Source of the DNA: Gaiellasilicea sp963749515
Lineage (GTDB): Bacteria > Actinomycetota > Thermoleophilia > Gaiellales > Gaiellaceae
Direction of reading: 5' to 3'
Assembly (NCBI GenBank): GCA_963749515.1
Contig: CAVVMR010000002.1
Coordinates: forward strand, 62,001 to 126,000
DNA: 64,000 bases
The position numbers and the translations under genes were made by a program. The notes beneath the pieces were generated by a model. That model saw nothing but the letters and a program-made list of their open reading frames with translations, was not told the origin of the DNA and did no database searches. The first letter of the stretch is position 1. Every line of letters starts with the position of its first letter. Below are positions 1 through 8,381 of the stretch, piece by piece.

Positions 1-564
1 GTTCGGCCAGCCGTCGAGGCGGCGACCGATGCCGGCGGCAAACGAGTCGTCGACCATCGAGTGGCACGACGCACAGGTCAGACCGACCGACGTCAGCCGG
101 CCGCCGTTGTCGAAAAAGCCTTTGACGCCGACGACCGCGTTCAGCTTCAGCAAGGCCAGCGTCACCGCGGGGTCGTTCAAGTCGACCTGGCCGGCCTTGA
201 TCGCCGCCGCGGTCTGCTTCGGGATCGCCGCAGAGTCGACCTTGAGCCCGGCGGCGAGCGCTGCCTTCGGGCTGAGGCCGGGGCCGACGCCACCGTTCCT
301 GGCGCCGGCGATGGCGCGATGGAGCTGCAGCGCGTCGCCCCAGAAAGCCTGGTCTCCGAACGTGTCGTGGCGGAAGGTGTTTCGCCCGGCGAGGAAGAGG
401 GCGCGGCTGTTTCTCTCGTTGCGGGCATCCGCGGCTGCACCGGACGGCTTCGCCTCGGTCCTCGAGACCGCGGCAAGCGTGCCGTTGACGACCACGAAGG
501 CCACGTAGCCGACGAGCAGCGCGCCGGCGAGCATGGCCAACCTGCCAAGTGATCTGCCGATCAC
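1..564 (-). CDS. Membrane-anchored c-type cytochrome, C-terminus cut by window edge
   Basis: The visible N-terminal part (about 188 residues) starts with a short basic stretch and one hydrophobic segment (LAGALLVGYVAFVVV), as in a signal anchor. A single CASCH (CxxCH) haem-attachment motif lies near residue 165, so haem c would be bound outside the membrane. The start is taken as GTG at 564, which has AGGTGG a few bases upstream; an internal ATG at 534 would remove the basic residues before the hydrophobic segment. The rest of the gene lies beyond the left edge, so further haem motifs cannot be excluded. A perfect TGTGA-N6-TCACA box lies upstream and a CRP/FNR-type regulator is the next gene on the same strand, suggesting redox- or metabolite-dependent expression. 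The electron partner is unknown. Confidence 0.7.
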   Translation of the reverse strand, partial: MIGRSLGRLAMLAGALLVGYVAFVVVNGTLAAVSRTEAKPSGAAADARNERNSRALFLAGRNTFRHDTFGDQAFWGDALQLHRAIAGARNGGVGPGLSPKAALAAGLKVDSAAIPKQTAAAIKAGQVDLNDPAVTLALLKLNAVVGVKGFFDNGGRLTSVGLTCASCHSMVDDSFAAGIGRRLDGWPN

Positions 565-604
565 CGCCACCTGCCGAGGGTACGAAGCGGCCACACGTGG
601 AGGT

Positions 605-620
605 TGTGATCTCTGTCACA
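605..620. promoter_or_regulatory. CRP/FNR-family operator upstream of the cytochrome gene
   Basis: The sequence TGTGA-tctctg-TCACA is a perfect inverted repeat matching the classic CRP site. It lies 41 bases upstream of the cytochrome start and just beyond the 3' end of the regulator gene. The neighbouring regulator carries the recognition helix SRETVTR, whose R, E and R match the E. coli CRP residues that read TGTGA. That it is the target of this regulator is inference. Confidence 0.75.
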
Positions 621-632
621 TCCCGCGCGAGG

Positions 633-1310
633 TCAGCTCCGGGTCGCGGCGACGATCGACTCCGGCGACACGAGCAGCCGGTAGCTGTGGCCGGAACGGG
701 CGACGAATCCGGAGCGCTGCAGCTCGTCGAGGGCTCGCGTCACGGTCTCCCGGGACGAGCCGACCATCTCCGCGAGGAGCGAGTGGCTGATCGGAAAGTC
801 GATCCGCACCCCGTCCCGCGCGACCCGGCCGTAGCTGCGTGCCAGCTGCAGCAGCTTCCGCCGCACCCGCACGCTGTGCCGCGCGCTGGCGAAGTTGCTG
901 AGGTTCTCCTGCTTCTCACCGAGCGACGCGGTCAGCTGTTCGACCAGCGTCTGGGCCGCACCCGGGAGCGCCATCAGCTCGTGGGTCACGAAGGGCGAGA
1001 GCTCGGTCAGCCGCGACTCAACCAGACCGGACAGCATCTCCTCCTCGGCAGGGGGCAGGATGATCCGGCCCGGCCCTGCCTCGCACGTGACGATCGACCG
1101 CGACGACTGCTCGAAGCTCGCCCGGACGACCACGAACCCTTGCTCGACGACGAGGAGCGGCGCCGAGTCGAACGAGCTGCTGAAGTACACCTCGCCGGCC
1201 GCGATCTCGATCGTCGGACACAGGGCCAGGAGCGCCTCGACCCGACCCGACTCGGAGTCGGGGATCGGGTCGAGCAGGCTTCGCAGGATCGCGCCGGAGT
1301 CGTGGTGCAC
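633..1310 (-). CDS. CRP/FNR-family transcriptional regulator
   Basis: This 225-residue protein has the Crp layout: an N-terminal cyclic-nucleotide-binding-like beta-roll (about 1-120), a long dimerisation helix and a C-terminal winged helix-turn-helix. The recognition helix reads GSSRETVTRALDEL, matching the SRETVGR helix of E. coli CRP, so a TGTGA half-site is predicted. The beta-roll lacks a recognisable cAMP phosphate-binding cassette, and there is no N-terminal cysteine cluster as in FNR, so the effector is unknown. The start is GTG at 1310, and a TGTGA-like palindrome lies immediately upstream, suggesting autoregulation. The cytochrome gene follows on the same strand with its own perfect box. 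Confidence 0.85.
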   Translation of the reverse strand: MHHDSGAILRSLLDPIPDSESGRVEALLALCPTIEIAAGEVYFSSSFDSAPLLVVEQGFVVVRASFEQSSRSIVTCEAGPGRIILPPAEEEMLSGLVESRLTELSPFVTHELMALPGAAQTLVEQLTASLGEKQENLSNFASARHSVRVRRKLLQLARSYGRVARDGVRIDFPISHSLLAEMVGSSRETVTRALDELQRSGFVARSGHSYRLLVSPESIVAATRS

Positions 1311-1311
1311 A

Positions 1312-1327
1312 GGTGATAGGTGTCACA
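1312..1327. promoter_or_regulatory. Imperfect CRP-type operator at the regulator's own start
   Basis: On the minus strand the sequence is TGTGA-cacctA-TCACC, one mismatch from the TGTGA-N6-TCACA consensus. It ends two bases before the GTG start of the CRP/FNR regulator. A protein bound here would block transcription or initiation, consistent with negative autoregulation (inference). Confidence 0.6.
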
Positions 1328-1370
1328 ACGCTCGTGTTTCTTACGCAGCCTCCGTGTCCGCGAGCTTCGG

Positions 1371-3761
1371 TCAGACGCCGACGTACGCTGCGAGGTGCTC
1401 GCCGGTGAGGGTGGAGCGTGCGGCGACGAGGTCGGAGGGTGCGCCCTCGAAGACGATCCGGCCGCCGTCGTGGCCGGCGCCGGGGCCGAGGTCGATGATC
1501 CAGTCCGCGTGCGCCATGACCGACTGGTGGTGCTCGACGACGATGACCGACTTGCCGGAGTCGACGAGCCGGTCGAGCAGCCCGAGCAGCTGCTCCACGT
1601 CGGCGAGGTGGAGACCCGTCGTCGGCTCGTCGAGGACGTAGACCCCGCCCTTGTCGCCCATGTGGGTGGCCAGCTTGAGCCGCTGCCGCTCGCCGCCGGA
1701 AAGAGTCGTGAGCGGCTGGCCGAGGCTGAGGTAGCCGAGGCCGACGTCGACGAGCCGCTCGAGGATCACGTGCGCGGCCGGCGTGTGAGCGTCGCCGTCG
1801 CCGAAGAACTCGGCCGCCTCGCTCACCGACATCGCGAGCACCTCGGCGATGTTCCGGCCACCCAGCGTGTATTCCAGCACCGACGCCTGAAACCGCTTCC
1901 CCTCGCACTCCTCGCAGGTCGTGGAGACGGTGTCCATGAATCCCAGCTCGGTGAAGATGACGCCCGCACCGTTGCACGTGGGGCAGGCGCCCTCGGAGTT
2001 GGCGCTGAACAGGGCGGGCTTCACACCGTTCGCCTTCGCGAAGGCCTTGCGGATCGGGTCGAGCAGTCCGGTGTAGGTCGCGGGGTTGCTCCGCCGCGAG
2101 CCGCGGATGGCCGTCTGGTCGACGGAGATCACATCGGCGCCGGGCGGGATCGAGCCGTGCACGAGCGAGCTCTTGCCGGAGCCGGCGACGCCGGTGACCA
2201 CCACGAGCACGCCGAGCGGGATGTCGACGTCGACGTTCTGCAGGTTGTGCGCCGAGGCGCCACGGATCTCCAGCGTGCCGGTCGGCGTCCGCACCGCCTC
2301 CTTGAGGGCGGCGCGGTCGTCGAGATGACGGCCGGTGACGGTGTCGCCGGCGCGAAGGCCCTCGACGGTGCCCTCGTAGCAGATGGTGCCGCCGGCCTTG
2401 CCGGCACCGGGGCCGAGGTCGACGACGTGGTCGGCGATCGCGATCGTCTCCGGCTCGTGCTCGACGACGAGCACCGTGTTGCCCTTGTCCCGCAGCCGCA
2501 CGAGCAGGTCGTTCATCCGCTCGACGTCATGAGGGTGGAGCCCGATCGTCGGCTCGTCGAACACATAGGTGACGTCGGTCAGCGAGGAGCCGAGGTGGCG
2601 GATCATCTTGGTGCGCTGCGCCTCTCCGCCCGAGAGCGTGCCCGACGGGCGGTCGAGCGAGAGGTAGCCCAGCCCGATCTCCACGAACGAGTCGATGAGG
2701 TGCTGCAAGCCGCCGAGCAGCGGCGCCACCGACGGCTCGTCGAGACCCCGCAGCCAGTCGCCCAGGTCGTTGATCTGCATCGCGCAGACGTCGGCGATGT
2801 TCTTCCCCTCGATCTTCGACGACCGAGCCGCTTCGTTCAGCCGGCTGCCGTCGCACTCGGGGCACGTGGTGAACGTCACCACCCGGTCCACGAAGGCACG
2901 GATGTGCGGCTGCAGCGCGTCGACGTCCTTGGACAGGAACGACTTCTGGATCGTGGGGATCAGACCCGAGTACGTCAGGTTGATGCCCTCGACCTTGATC
3001 TTGGTCGGCTCCTTGTGGAGCAGAGCGTCCAGCTCCTTCTTGGTGAACTTGCGGATCGGCTTGTCCGCGTCGAAGAAGCCACAGCCTCGGAAGATGCGGC
3101 CGTACCAGCCGTCCATGCTGTAGCCGGGGATCGTGAGCGCACCCTCGTTGAGCGACTTGGTGTCGTCGTACAGCTGCGAGAGGTCGAAGTCCGTGACGGA
3201 CCCGCGGCCCTCGCAGCGCGGGCACATGCCGCCGTGGTAGACGGCATTGCGAACCACGATCCGCTCTCCCTTGCCCTTGTCGACGGTCATCGCCCCGCTC
3301 GCCGTGCGGGTCGGGACGTTGAACGAGTAGGCAATCGGAGGCCCGATCTGCGGCTGCCCGAGCCGGCTGAAGAGGATGCGTAACAGCGCGTTGGCGTCGG
3401 TGGCCGTGCCGACCGTCGAGCGCGGGTTGCCGCCCATCCGTTCCTGGTCGACGATGATCGCCGTCGTCAGTCCGTCCAAAAGGTCGACGTCAGGCCGCGC
3501 CATCGTCGGCATGAAGCCCTGCACGAACGCGCTGTACGTCTCGTTGATCAGCCGCTGCGACTCCGCGGCGATCGTGCCGAACACAAGTGAGCTCTTGCCC
3601 GAGCCGGAGACGCCGGTGAACACCGTCAGCCGGCGCTTCGGGATCTCGATGCTGACGTCCTTGAGATTGTTCTCGCGCGCGCCGTGGACGCGAATCAGAT
3701 CGTGGCTGTCCGCGGCGTGCAGCGCACGCGTCTTCGTCTTCGTCCTCGTGGCCGTGCTCAC
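1371..3761 (-). CDS. UvrA-like ABC excinuclease paralog (short, drug-resistance type)
   Basis: This 796-residue protein has two ABC ATPase modules: Walker A GVSGSGKSS and GVAGSGKSS, signatures LSGGEAQR and LSGGERQR, and Walker B regions ending DEPTIGLH and DEPTTGLH. UvrA-type zinc motifs CPRC, CPEC, CPTC and CEEC are present. Canonical UvrA is about 940 residues; the stretch after the first Walker A is shortened where the UvrB-binding domain normally sits. It therefore resembles the UvrA paralogs linked to resistance against DNA-binding drugs rather than the housekeeping repair subunit. The GTG start at 3761 overlaps the preceding TGA by GTGA and begins MSTATRTK; an in-frame extension further upstream only reads through the neighbouring gene. 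It is the last gene of a four-gene coupled operon with an ArsR regulator. Confidence 0.88.
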   Translation of the reverse strand: MSTATRTKTKTRALHAADSHDLIRVHGARENNLKDVSIEIPKRRLTVFTGVSGSGKSSLVFGTIAAESQRLINETYSAFVQGFMPTMARPDVDLLDGLTTAIIVDQERMGGNPRSTVGTATDANALLRILFSRLGQPQIGPPIAYSFNVPTRTASGAMTVDKGKGERIVVRNAVYHGGMCPRCEGRGSVTDFDLSQLYDDTKSLNEGALTIPGYSMDGWYGRIFRGCGFFDADKPIRKFTKKELDALLHKEPTKIKVEGINLTYSGLIPTIQKSFLSKDVDALQPHIRAFVDRVVTFTTCPECDGSRLNEAARSSKIEGKNIADVCAMQINDLGDWLRGLDEPSVAPLLGGLQHLIDSFVEIGLGYLSLDRPSGTLSGGEAQRTKMIRHLGSSLTDVTYVFDEPTIGLHPHDVERMNDLLVRLRDKGNTVLVVEHEPETIAIADHVVDLGPGAGKAGGTICYEGTVEGLRAGDTVTGRHLDDRAALKEAVRTPTGTLEIRGASAHNLQNVDVDIPLGVLVVVTGVAGSGKSSLVHGSIPPGADVISVDQTAIRGSRRSNPATYTGLLDPIRKAFAKANGVKPALFSANSEGACPTCNGAGVIFTELGFMDTVSTTCEECEGKRFQASVLEYTLGGRNIAEVLAMSVSEAAEFFGDGDAHTPAAHVILERLVDVGLGYLSLGQPLTTLSGGERQRLKLATHMGDKGGVYVLDEPTTGLHLADVEQLLGLLDRLVDSGKSVIVVEHHQSVMAHADWIIDLGPGAGHDGGRIVFEGAPSDLVAARSTLTGEHLAAYVGV

Positions 3762-4201
3762 CGTCCCTCCGCGTCGGCCAGCAGCCGCTGCAGCAGCGCG
3801 TCGATGCTCGCGAAGCCGGCCTTCGCGCCTTCCTCGACGCCGTACTGCATCGTCGTGTCGCGCTCCTCGGTCGTCTCGAAGCGCATCGTCTGTGTCAGCT
3901 TCGTCTGCTCGCCGAGGTCCTCGAACTCGAGCGTCTGAAGGTGGTTCTGGAACGTCTGCACGAGCCGCTCGGGCGCGTCGACCTCGCGGAACTCGCCCTC
4001 GACGAGGCCGTAGGCGGTGCGGAAGCGGTATAGACCGCCGGGACGAACGTCCATCTCCTCGACAACCGTGCTGTCGCCCCACCACTCCGGAATCAGCTTC
4101 GGGTCGGTCCAGACGGAGAAGACGTGCGCGCGTGGTGCGTCGAAGATCCGCTCGACGCGGATCTCGAGCTCATTTGGGGTGGTGACGGTCGTGGCGTTCA
4201 T
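3758..4201 (-). CDS. SRPBCC/AHSA1 (START-like) domain protein
   Basis: This 147-residue protein has the Aha1/SRPBCC hallmark N-terminus: IERxFDAP-like start (VERIFDAPRAHVFSVWTDP), then the WWG motif and a terminal helix that closes a hydrophobic cavity. The fold binds small hydrophobic ligands; the ligand here is unknown. It sits three bases after the DUF1801 gene and overlaps the UvrA-like gene by four bases, so translation is probably coupled. ArsR plus SRPBCC pairs are common in Actinobacteria, with the SRPBCC protein as a candidate ligand sensor or detoxification factor. Confidence 0.85.
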   Translation of the reverse strand: MNATTVTTPNELEIRVERIFDAPRAHVFSVWTDPKLIPEWWGDSTVVEEMDVRPGGLYRFRTAYGLVEGEFREVDAPERLVQTFQNHLQTLEFEDLGEQTKLTQTMRFETTEERDTTMQYGVEEGAKAGFASIDALLQRLLADAEGR

Positions 4202-4204
4202 CGT

Positions 4205-4621
4205 TCACTTCACCGCCTTCTTCACGAGGGCGCGGATCTTGGCCTCGTCGGCTGCTGTCAGCTTCGTCAGCGCGTAGGCGATCGGCCACATGGAGCCTGC
4301 GTCGAGGTTTGCGCTGTCGTTGAAGCCGAGCATCGCGTATCGCTCCTTGAACTTCGCCGCGTCGCGGTAGAAGACGACGACCTTTCCCTCTCGGGCGTAC
4401 GCGGGCATGCCGTACCACGTCTTCGGAACGAGGTCGGGTGCAGCCTCCATGACGATCGCGTGAATCCGCTTGCCGAGGGCGCGATCGCCGGGCGTCATCT
4501 TCGCGAGGGCGTCGAGCACGGCGGTCTCACCCTCAGCCGCCGCCTTCAGCTCTCTGGCGCGCGCTCTCATCGCTGCCTTCTCCTCGGCGCTGAATCCTTC
4601 CTTCTTCTTGGTGGGGCTCAT
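4205..4621 (-). CDS. DUF1801 (YdhG-like) protein
   Basis: This 138-residue protein has a Lys/Glu-rich N-terminal helix (MSPTKKKEGFSAEEKAAM) followed by a DUF1801 core with the motifs APDLVPKTWYGMPAY and VVVFYRDAAKF. The family includes frataxin-like iron-chaperone proposals, but its function is not settled. The ATG at 4621 overlaps the stop of the ArsR gene (ATGA) and the SRPBCC gene follows after three bases. The tight packing indicates co-expression with the ArsR regulator and the UvrA-like ATPase. Confidence 0.82.
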   Translation of the reverse strand: MSPTKKKEGFSAEEKAAMRARARELKAAAEGETAVLDALAKMTPGDRALGKRIHAIVMEAAPDLVPKTWYGMPAYAREGKVVVFYRDAAKFKERYAMLGFNDSANLDAGSMWPIAYALTKLTAADEAKIRALVKKAVK

Positions 4622-4929
4622 CGTGCTCCTTTCGTGCGTTCGACGACCTGCGCGAAGCGGTCGAGCCGCTGCAGCCACGTGCTGATGCCCTCGAAAGCGT
4701 AGGGCGCGAGCTTGCACCTGCGGACTCGGCCGACCTTCTCCGTCGTCACGAGCTCCGCCTCCTCGAGCAGTCGGATGTGCTTCTTCATCCCGGTCAGCGA
4801 CATGCCGAAGGGCTCGGCGAGCTCGCTGATCGTCGCGCTGCCGAGACCGAGCCGTTCGAGGACGGCGCGGCGGTTCGGGTCTGCGAGGGCTGCGAATGCA
4901 AGGTCGACGGGCTGTGAATACTGAACCAT
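4618..4929 (-). CDS. ArsR-family winged-helix repressor
   Basis: The protein is 103 residues when started at ATG 4929 (MVQYSQPVDLAFAALADPNRRAVLERL). The region ALADPNRRAVLERL and the helix-turn-helix TISELAEPFGMSLTGMKKHIRLLEEAELV are typical of the ArsR branch that precedes SRPBCC genes. No metal-binding Cys pair is present, so a metal-independent signal is likely. A start 36 bases further upstream is possible but would place the operator inside the gene. A 6+4+6 palindrome covers the start codon and no Shine-Dalgarno sequence precedes it. First gene of the operon and probably autoregulated. Confidence 0.88.
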   Translation of the reverse strand: MVQYSQPVDLAFAALADPNRRAVLERLGLGSATISELAEPFGMSLTGMKKHIRLLEEAELVTTEKVGRVRRCKLAPYAFEGISTWLQRLDRFAQVVERTKGAR

Positions 4930-4937
4930 TAGGTTCA
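4922..4937. promoter_or_regulatory. Palindromic operator over the ArsR start codon
   Basis: TGAACC-ATTA-GGTTCA is a perfect inverted repeat with six-base arms and a four-base spacer. It overlaps the proposed ATG at 4927-4929 of the ArsR gene. The position is that expected for an autorepressor operator; assignment to this ArsR protein is inference. Confidence 0.65.
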
Positions 4938-5004
4938 CTATAACGGCTCCGACGCTGCAGCGCAAATCCGCCGGGTCGGTGGCTGCTGATTCCCGAGCGA
5001 ACGA

Positions 5005-5040
5005 GCCTGGGGCGGAGCCTGCTTGGGCTCCGCCCCAGGC
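5005..5040 (-). terminator. Strong stem-loop terminator after the MMPL gene
   Basis: A perfect 15-bp GC-rich stem (5005-5019 with 5026-5040) encloses a six-base loop. It begins four bases past the stop codon of the MMPL gene on the minus strand. There is no clear U-tract, which is common for actinobacterial terminators. Confidence 0.8.
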
Positions 5041-5043
5041 CGG

Positions 5044-7344
5044 CTAGACCAACTCGGCGGGGCGCTCCTCCTGCTGCGTGACTTCGGCGTCGCCCTCGTG
5101 CGGAGACTCGATCGTGATGTTCGGCAGCAGCCGGTCGAGCCACTGCGGGATGTACCACGCCTTTTCGCCCAGCAGCGTGAGGAAGGCGGGCACGAGGGTC
5201 ATCCGCACGACCAGCGCGTCGGTGAGGATCGCGACCGCCAGCAGCAGCCCGAACTCCTTCGAGATCCGGTCCGGGGTGAGGATGAACGCGGCGAAGACGG
5301 TGCCCATGATCAGCGCCGCCGCCACGACGACACGCCCGATCGCTGCGATTCCGTGCTCCACCGCCTCCTGCGTCCTCAGTCCGTGGACGTGCTCCTCCCG
5401 GATGCGGCTCATCAGGAAGACCATGTAGTCCATCGAGAGCCCGAAGAGGATCGCGAAGGCGATCGGCGGGACGAAGGTCTCGATCGGCCCTGTCCGGTCG
5501 AGGCCCGTGAGGCCCAGCAGGTGGCCCTCCTGCACCACCAGCGTCAGCACGCCGAAGCCGACGAACGCGGAGAGGATCGTCGTGATCGCCGCCGTCAGCG
5601 AGATGACGATCGACCGGAAGGCCATCGCGAGGACGAGGAACGTGACCCCGATGATGTAGAGCAGGAAAAGCGGCAGGCGCTCCATGATCCGTTCGCCGAT
5701 GTCCTTGAACGCCGCGGTCTGGCCGGAGACGTACGCGATCGCGTCGCCGCCTTCGGTCGCTACCGGCACGACGTCGTCCCGCAACCGGTCGACGAGCGTG
5801 GCCGTCGCCTCGTCCTGCGGCGCCGACGTGGGCGTGACGAAGATGATCGCGACAGTCTCCTCGTCGTTGAACTGCGGCTCGCCCACGGAGGCCACGCCGG
5901 TGAGCCCCTGGACGCCGTCGTGGAGCTTCTCCGGCGCCTGGTCGTCGCCGTTCACGTCGACGACGATCGGGATCGGACCGTTGAAGCCTGGCCCGAAGCC
6001 CTCTGCCAGGAGGTCGTAGGCTCGGCGTGAGGTCTGCTCCTTCGGCTGGGTGCCCTGGTCGGAAGCACCGAGGCGGACGAGCGCCGAGGTCCCCGCCAGC
6101 GCCAGGATCAGCACGAGCACGACCGGGAACACGACCTTCGCGTTCGCGGTCACGAAGCGGCCCCAGCGGGCGATCGGGGTCTTCTCCCGCGCGGCATCCG
6201 AGTCGTCGAGCCGGTTGAGGAAGGGCACCTTCCAGCGGTCGACCTTGTGGCCAAGCTTGGCCAGGACCGCGATCAGGAACGAGTTTGCGATCAGCACCGT
6301 CGTGAGGACACCGAGCGCCGAGCCGATCCCGAGCTTGGTAACGAAGTCGAGGCCGAAGAACGCCAGTCCGGTGACCGAGATCGCGACCGTCAACCCGGCG
6401 AAGAGCACGGCGCGGCCCGCGGAGGCGCCGGCCTCGGCGGCCGCGTCGGCCGGAGACAGCCCCTCGTGCAAGAGCTGCCGGAAGCGGGTGACGATGAACA
6501 GCGAGTAGTCGATGCCGACACCGAGTCCGATCATCGACACGAGCAGCGGCGTGATCGTGTTGATGTCCGTCAGGCCGGCGAGGATGAAGAGCAGCACGAA
6601 CGCGGTCGCCAGAGCGGTCAGCGCGAGCAGGATGGGGAGCGTCACCGCCACGAACGTGCGGAAGACGACGATCAGGACGATCAGCGCCGCCAGCAGTCCG
6701 AGCAGCTCCTGCACTCCCTGCTCGATCGGTGGGAACTCGGCGTCGCCGTTGAACTCGACCGTCACGCCGGCGGGCGCGACCGCCTCACGGACCGCATCCT
6801 GCACCTTGACGACGGAGTCCCGATCCTTCGCGAAGATCACCTTGTCGAACTGAGCCTCCGCGTACGCGATCCGGCCGTCGTCCGAGAACGTGTCCGGGCT
6901 GAACGGGTCGCCGACGCTCTCGATCCCTGCGTCGTCCTCGGTCGGCTTGAACTCGGACGTCTTGAGCTCCGCGATCGCGTCCTCGATCGCTTCCTTCCGT
7001 TGCGGGGTGTCGAGGCGCTGGCCCTCAGGCGCGGCAAAGACGAGATTCAGCACGCCGCCCTGCTCCGACGCGAACTCCGACTCGATCAGGTCGGTCGCCT
7101 TCTGGGTGTCCGAGCCCGGAATGTCGAACTCGTCCTTCAGGCTCCCGCCGACCGTGGCGACGAGGGCGATCAGGACGACGATGATGCCGAGCCAGCTCAG
7201 GAAGACGCGCCGCGGATGCGTCGCGCACGCTCGGTACCAGCGCGCGAGCGCGCCCGTCGAGAGACGTTCGTGGGCTGCGAGCCGGTCCAGGCCGTCGCGC
7301 CCGTTGCCACCGTTGCCGCCGGTTCCCTGCTCGTGCTCGGTCAT
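5044..7344 (-). CDS. MMPL-family RND exporter
   Basis: This 766-residue membrane protein has the MmpL/HpnN architecture: one N-terminal transmembrane segment, a large external domain, a block of about five segments, then a second repeat of the same. The diagnostic proton-relay segments are GLGVGIDYSLFIVTRFR in the first half and GLSMDYMVFLMSRIRE in the second. Such proteins export lipids, siderophore-like molecules or drugs using the proton gradient; the substrate here is unknown. The ATG at 7344 is a monocistronic start and a strong hairpin follows the stop. No periplasmic partner or lipid-synthesis gene is adjacent. Confidence 0.9.
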   Translation of the reverse strand: MTEHEQGTGGNGGNGRDGLDRLAAHERLSTGALARWYRACATHPRRVFLSWLGIIVVLIALVATVGGSLKDEFDIPGSDTQKATDLIESEFASEQGGVLNLVFAAPEGQRLDTPQRKEAIEDAIAELKTSEFKPTEDDAGIESVGDPFSPDTFSDDGRIAYAEAQFDKVIFAKDRDSVVKVQDAVREAVAPAGVTVEFNGDAEFPPIEQGVQELLGLLAALIVLIVVFRTFVAVTLPILLALTALATAFVLLFILAGLTDINTITPLLVSMIGLGVGIDYSLFIVTRFRQLLHEGLSPADAAAEAGASAGRAVLFAGLTVAISVTGLAFFGLDFVTKLGIGSALGVLTTVLIANSFLIAVLAKLGHKVDRWKVPFLNRLDDSDAAREKTPIARWGRFVTANAKVVFPVVLVLILALAGTSALVRLGASDQGTQPKEQTSRRAYDLLAEGFGPGFNGPIPIVVDVNGDDQAPEKLHDGVQGLTGVASVGEPQFNDEETVAIIFVTPTSAPQDEATATLVDRLRDDVVPVATEGGDAIAYVSGQTAAFKDIGERIMERLPLFLLYIIGVTFLVLAMAFRSIVISLTAAITTILSAFVGFGVLTLVVQEGHLLGLTGLDRTGPIETFVPPIAFAILFGLSMDYMVFLMSRIREEHVHGLRTQEAVEHGIAAIGRVVVAAALIMGTVFAAFILTPDRISKEFGLLLAVAILTDALVVRMTLVPAFLTLLGEKAWYIPQWLDRLLPNITIESPHEGDAEVTQQEERPAELV

Positions 7345-7462
7345 CTATCTGCCCCTTCGTGGCTCAGGTTTTCATATGAGACCGGCTGAGGTCTCCGAAC
7401 TCATCGGTCGGCGATCGGCGACGGGCGGCGGTCTCGGTGAAAAAGCTACACGTCCGGCTTCG

Positions 7463-8272
7463 CTATGCCGGCGAGCGGTGCCCGATCTCGGCCGATATCG
7501 CGTCTGCCGTCCGCTTGACAGTCGGCCCCAGGCGCTCGATCAGGTCGTCCATCGAGACCATCGACCGGTGGACGGCGAGGTTGAGCGCAGCGACGACCTC
7601 CCCCGACCTCGAGCGAATCGGCGCCGCGATCGACCGGAGCCCGTATGCCAACTCCTCGTTGTTCACGGCCACGCCCGAGGCTCGGACCCGCTCCATCTCG
7701 GCGTGCAGCGCGGCCCGGTTCACGATCGTGTTGGGACCGCGGGCGATCAGATCGGTCTGGTCGAGGATCTCCTCCAGCCGGTCGGCGGGCACGAAGGCGA
7801 GCAGTGCCTTGCCCATCGCCGTGCAGTAGGCCGGCAGCCGGGAGCCGACGTGCAGGTTGAGGTCGATCTCACGCTGCCGCGAGCGGGACGTCCGGCAGCG
7901 CTCGATATAGACGACGTCCGGCCCGTCGAGGATCGCCATGTTCGCCGTGAAGCCGGTGGCGTCACTGAGCGCCTGCAGGTGCGGAACGGAGATCTCGCGG
8001 ATGTCCATCGAGTTGATCGCCGCGAAGCCCAGGTCGAGGACGCGCGGGCCGAGCCGGTAGCGCTTCGTTTCCGCGTCCTGCTGCAGGTAGCCGAGCGAGG
8101 TCAGCGTCGCGATGTAGCGGTGGGTGGTGCTTCGGCTCAGGCCGAGCTCGCGCGAGAGCTCGCTGACGCCGATCGTCGACCTGTCTGACCCGAAGGCCGA
8201 GAGGATCGCGAGGCCCCGTTCGAGCGACTGCGACCACGTGGCCTGACGTGGCGAATCGGTAGCGGTCACCAT
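7463..8272 (-). CDS. IclR-family regulator (PcaR/PobR-like) of the aromatic operon
   Basis: This 269-residue protein has an N-terminal winged helix (SLERGLAILSAF, then SELSRELGLSRSTTHRYIATL) and a C-terminal IclR effector domain with RSRQREIDLNLHVGSRLPAYCTAMGKALLA. PcaR, PcaU and PobR of the same family control protocatechuate and 4-hydroxybenzoate genes, and the gene is divergent from an operon carrying pcaHG. The ATG at 8272 has no convincing ribosome-binding site. The effector is probably an aromatic acid or beta-ketoadipate (inference from context). Confidence 0.87.
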   Translation of the reverse strand: MVTATDSPRQATWSQSLERGLAILSAFGSDRSTIGVSELSRELGLSRSTTHRYIATLTSLGYLQQDAETKRYRLGPRVLDLGFAAINSMDIREISVPHLQALSDATGFTANMAILDGPDVVYIERCRTSRSRQREIDLNLHVGSRLPAYCTAMGKALLAFVPADRLEEILDQTDLIARGPNTIVNRAALHAEMERVRASGVAVNNEELAYGLRSIAAPIRSRSGEVVAALNLAVHRSMVSMDDLIERLGPTVKRTADAISAEIGHRSPA

Positions 8273-8323
8273 GGAGGACGCTACCACGTGAAAGGGCTTT
8301 GTCCCACTAGCCGGGATGATGTT

Positions 8324-8358
8324 TTGCCAACTCGAACAGGTTGATAGGGTCGAATTGG
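8324..8358 (+). promoter_or_regulatory. Candidate promoter and operator of the ALDH-pca operon
   Basis: A possible -35 TTGCCA (8324-8329) and -10 TAGGGT (8345-8350) lie 15 bases apart, 32 bases upstream of the ALDH start. They are embraced by an imperfect inverted repeat, CCAACTCG (8327-8334) and CGAATTGG (8351-8358), with one mismatch. An IclR-type dimer site here is plausible but weakly supported. Confidence 0.35.
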
Positions 8359-8381
8359 ACCTGCCGACGAAGGAGGGCACG

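Noticed and set aside
1320..3383. A 687-codon plus-strand frame opposite the UvrA-like gene
   Set aside because: It is antisense to a protein with all UvrA motifs, and its own translation is low-complexity Arg/Val/Glu/Leu with no recognisable domain. Long antisense frames are expected at this GC content.
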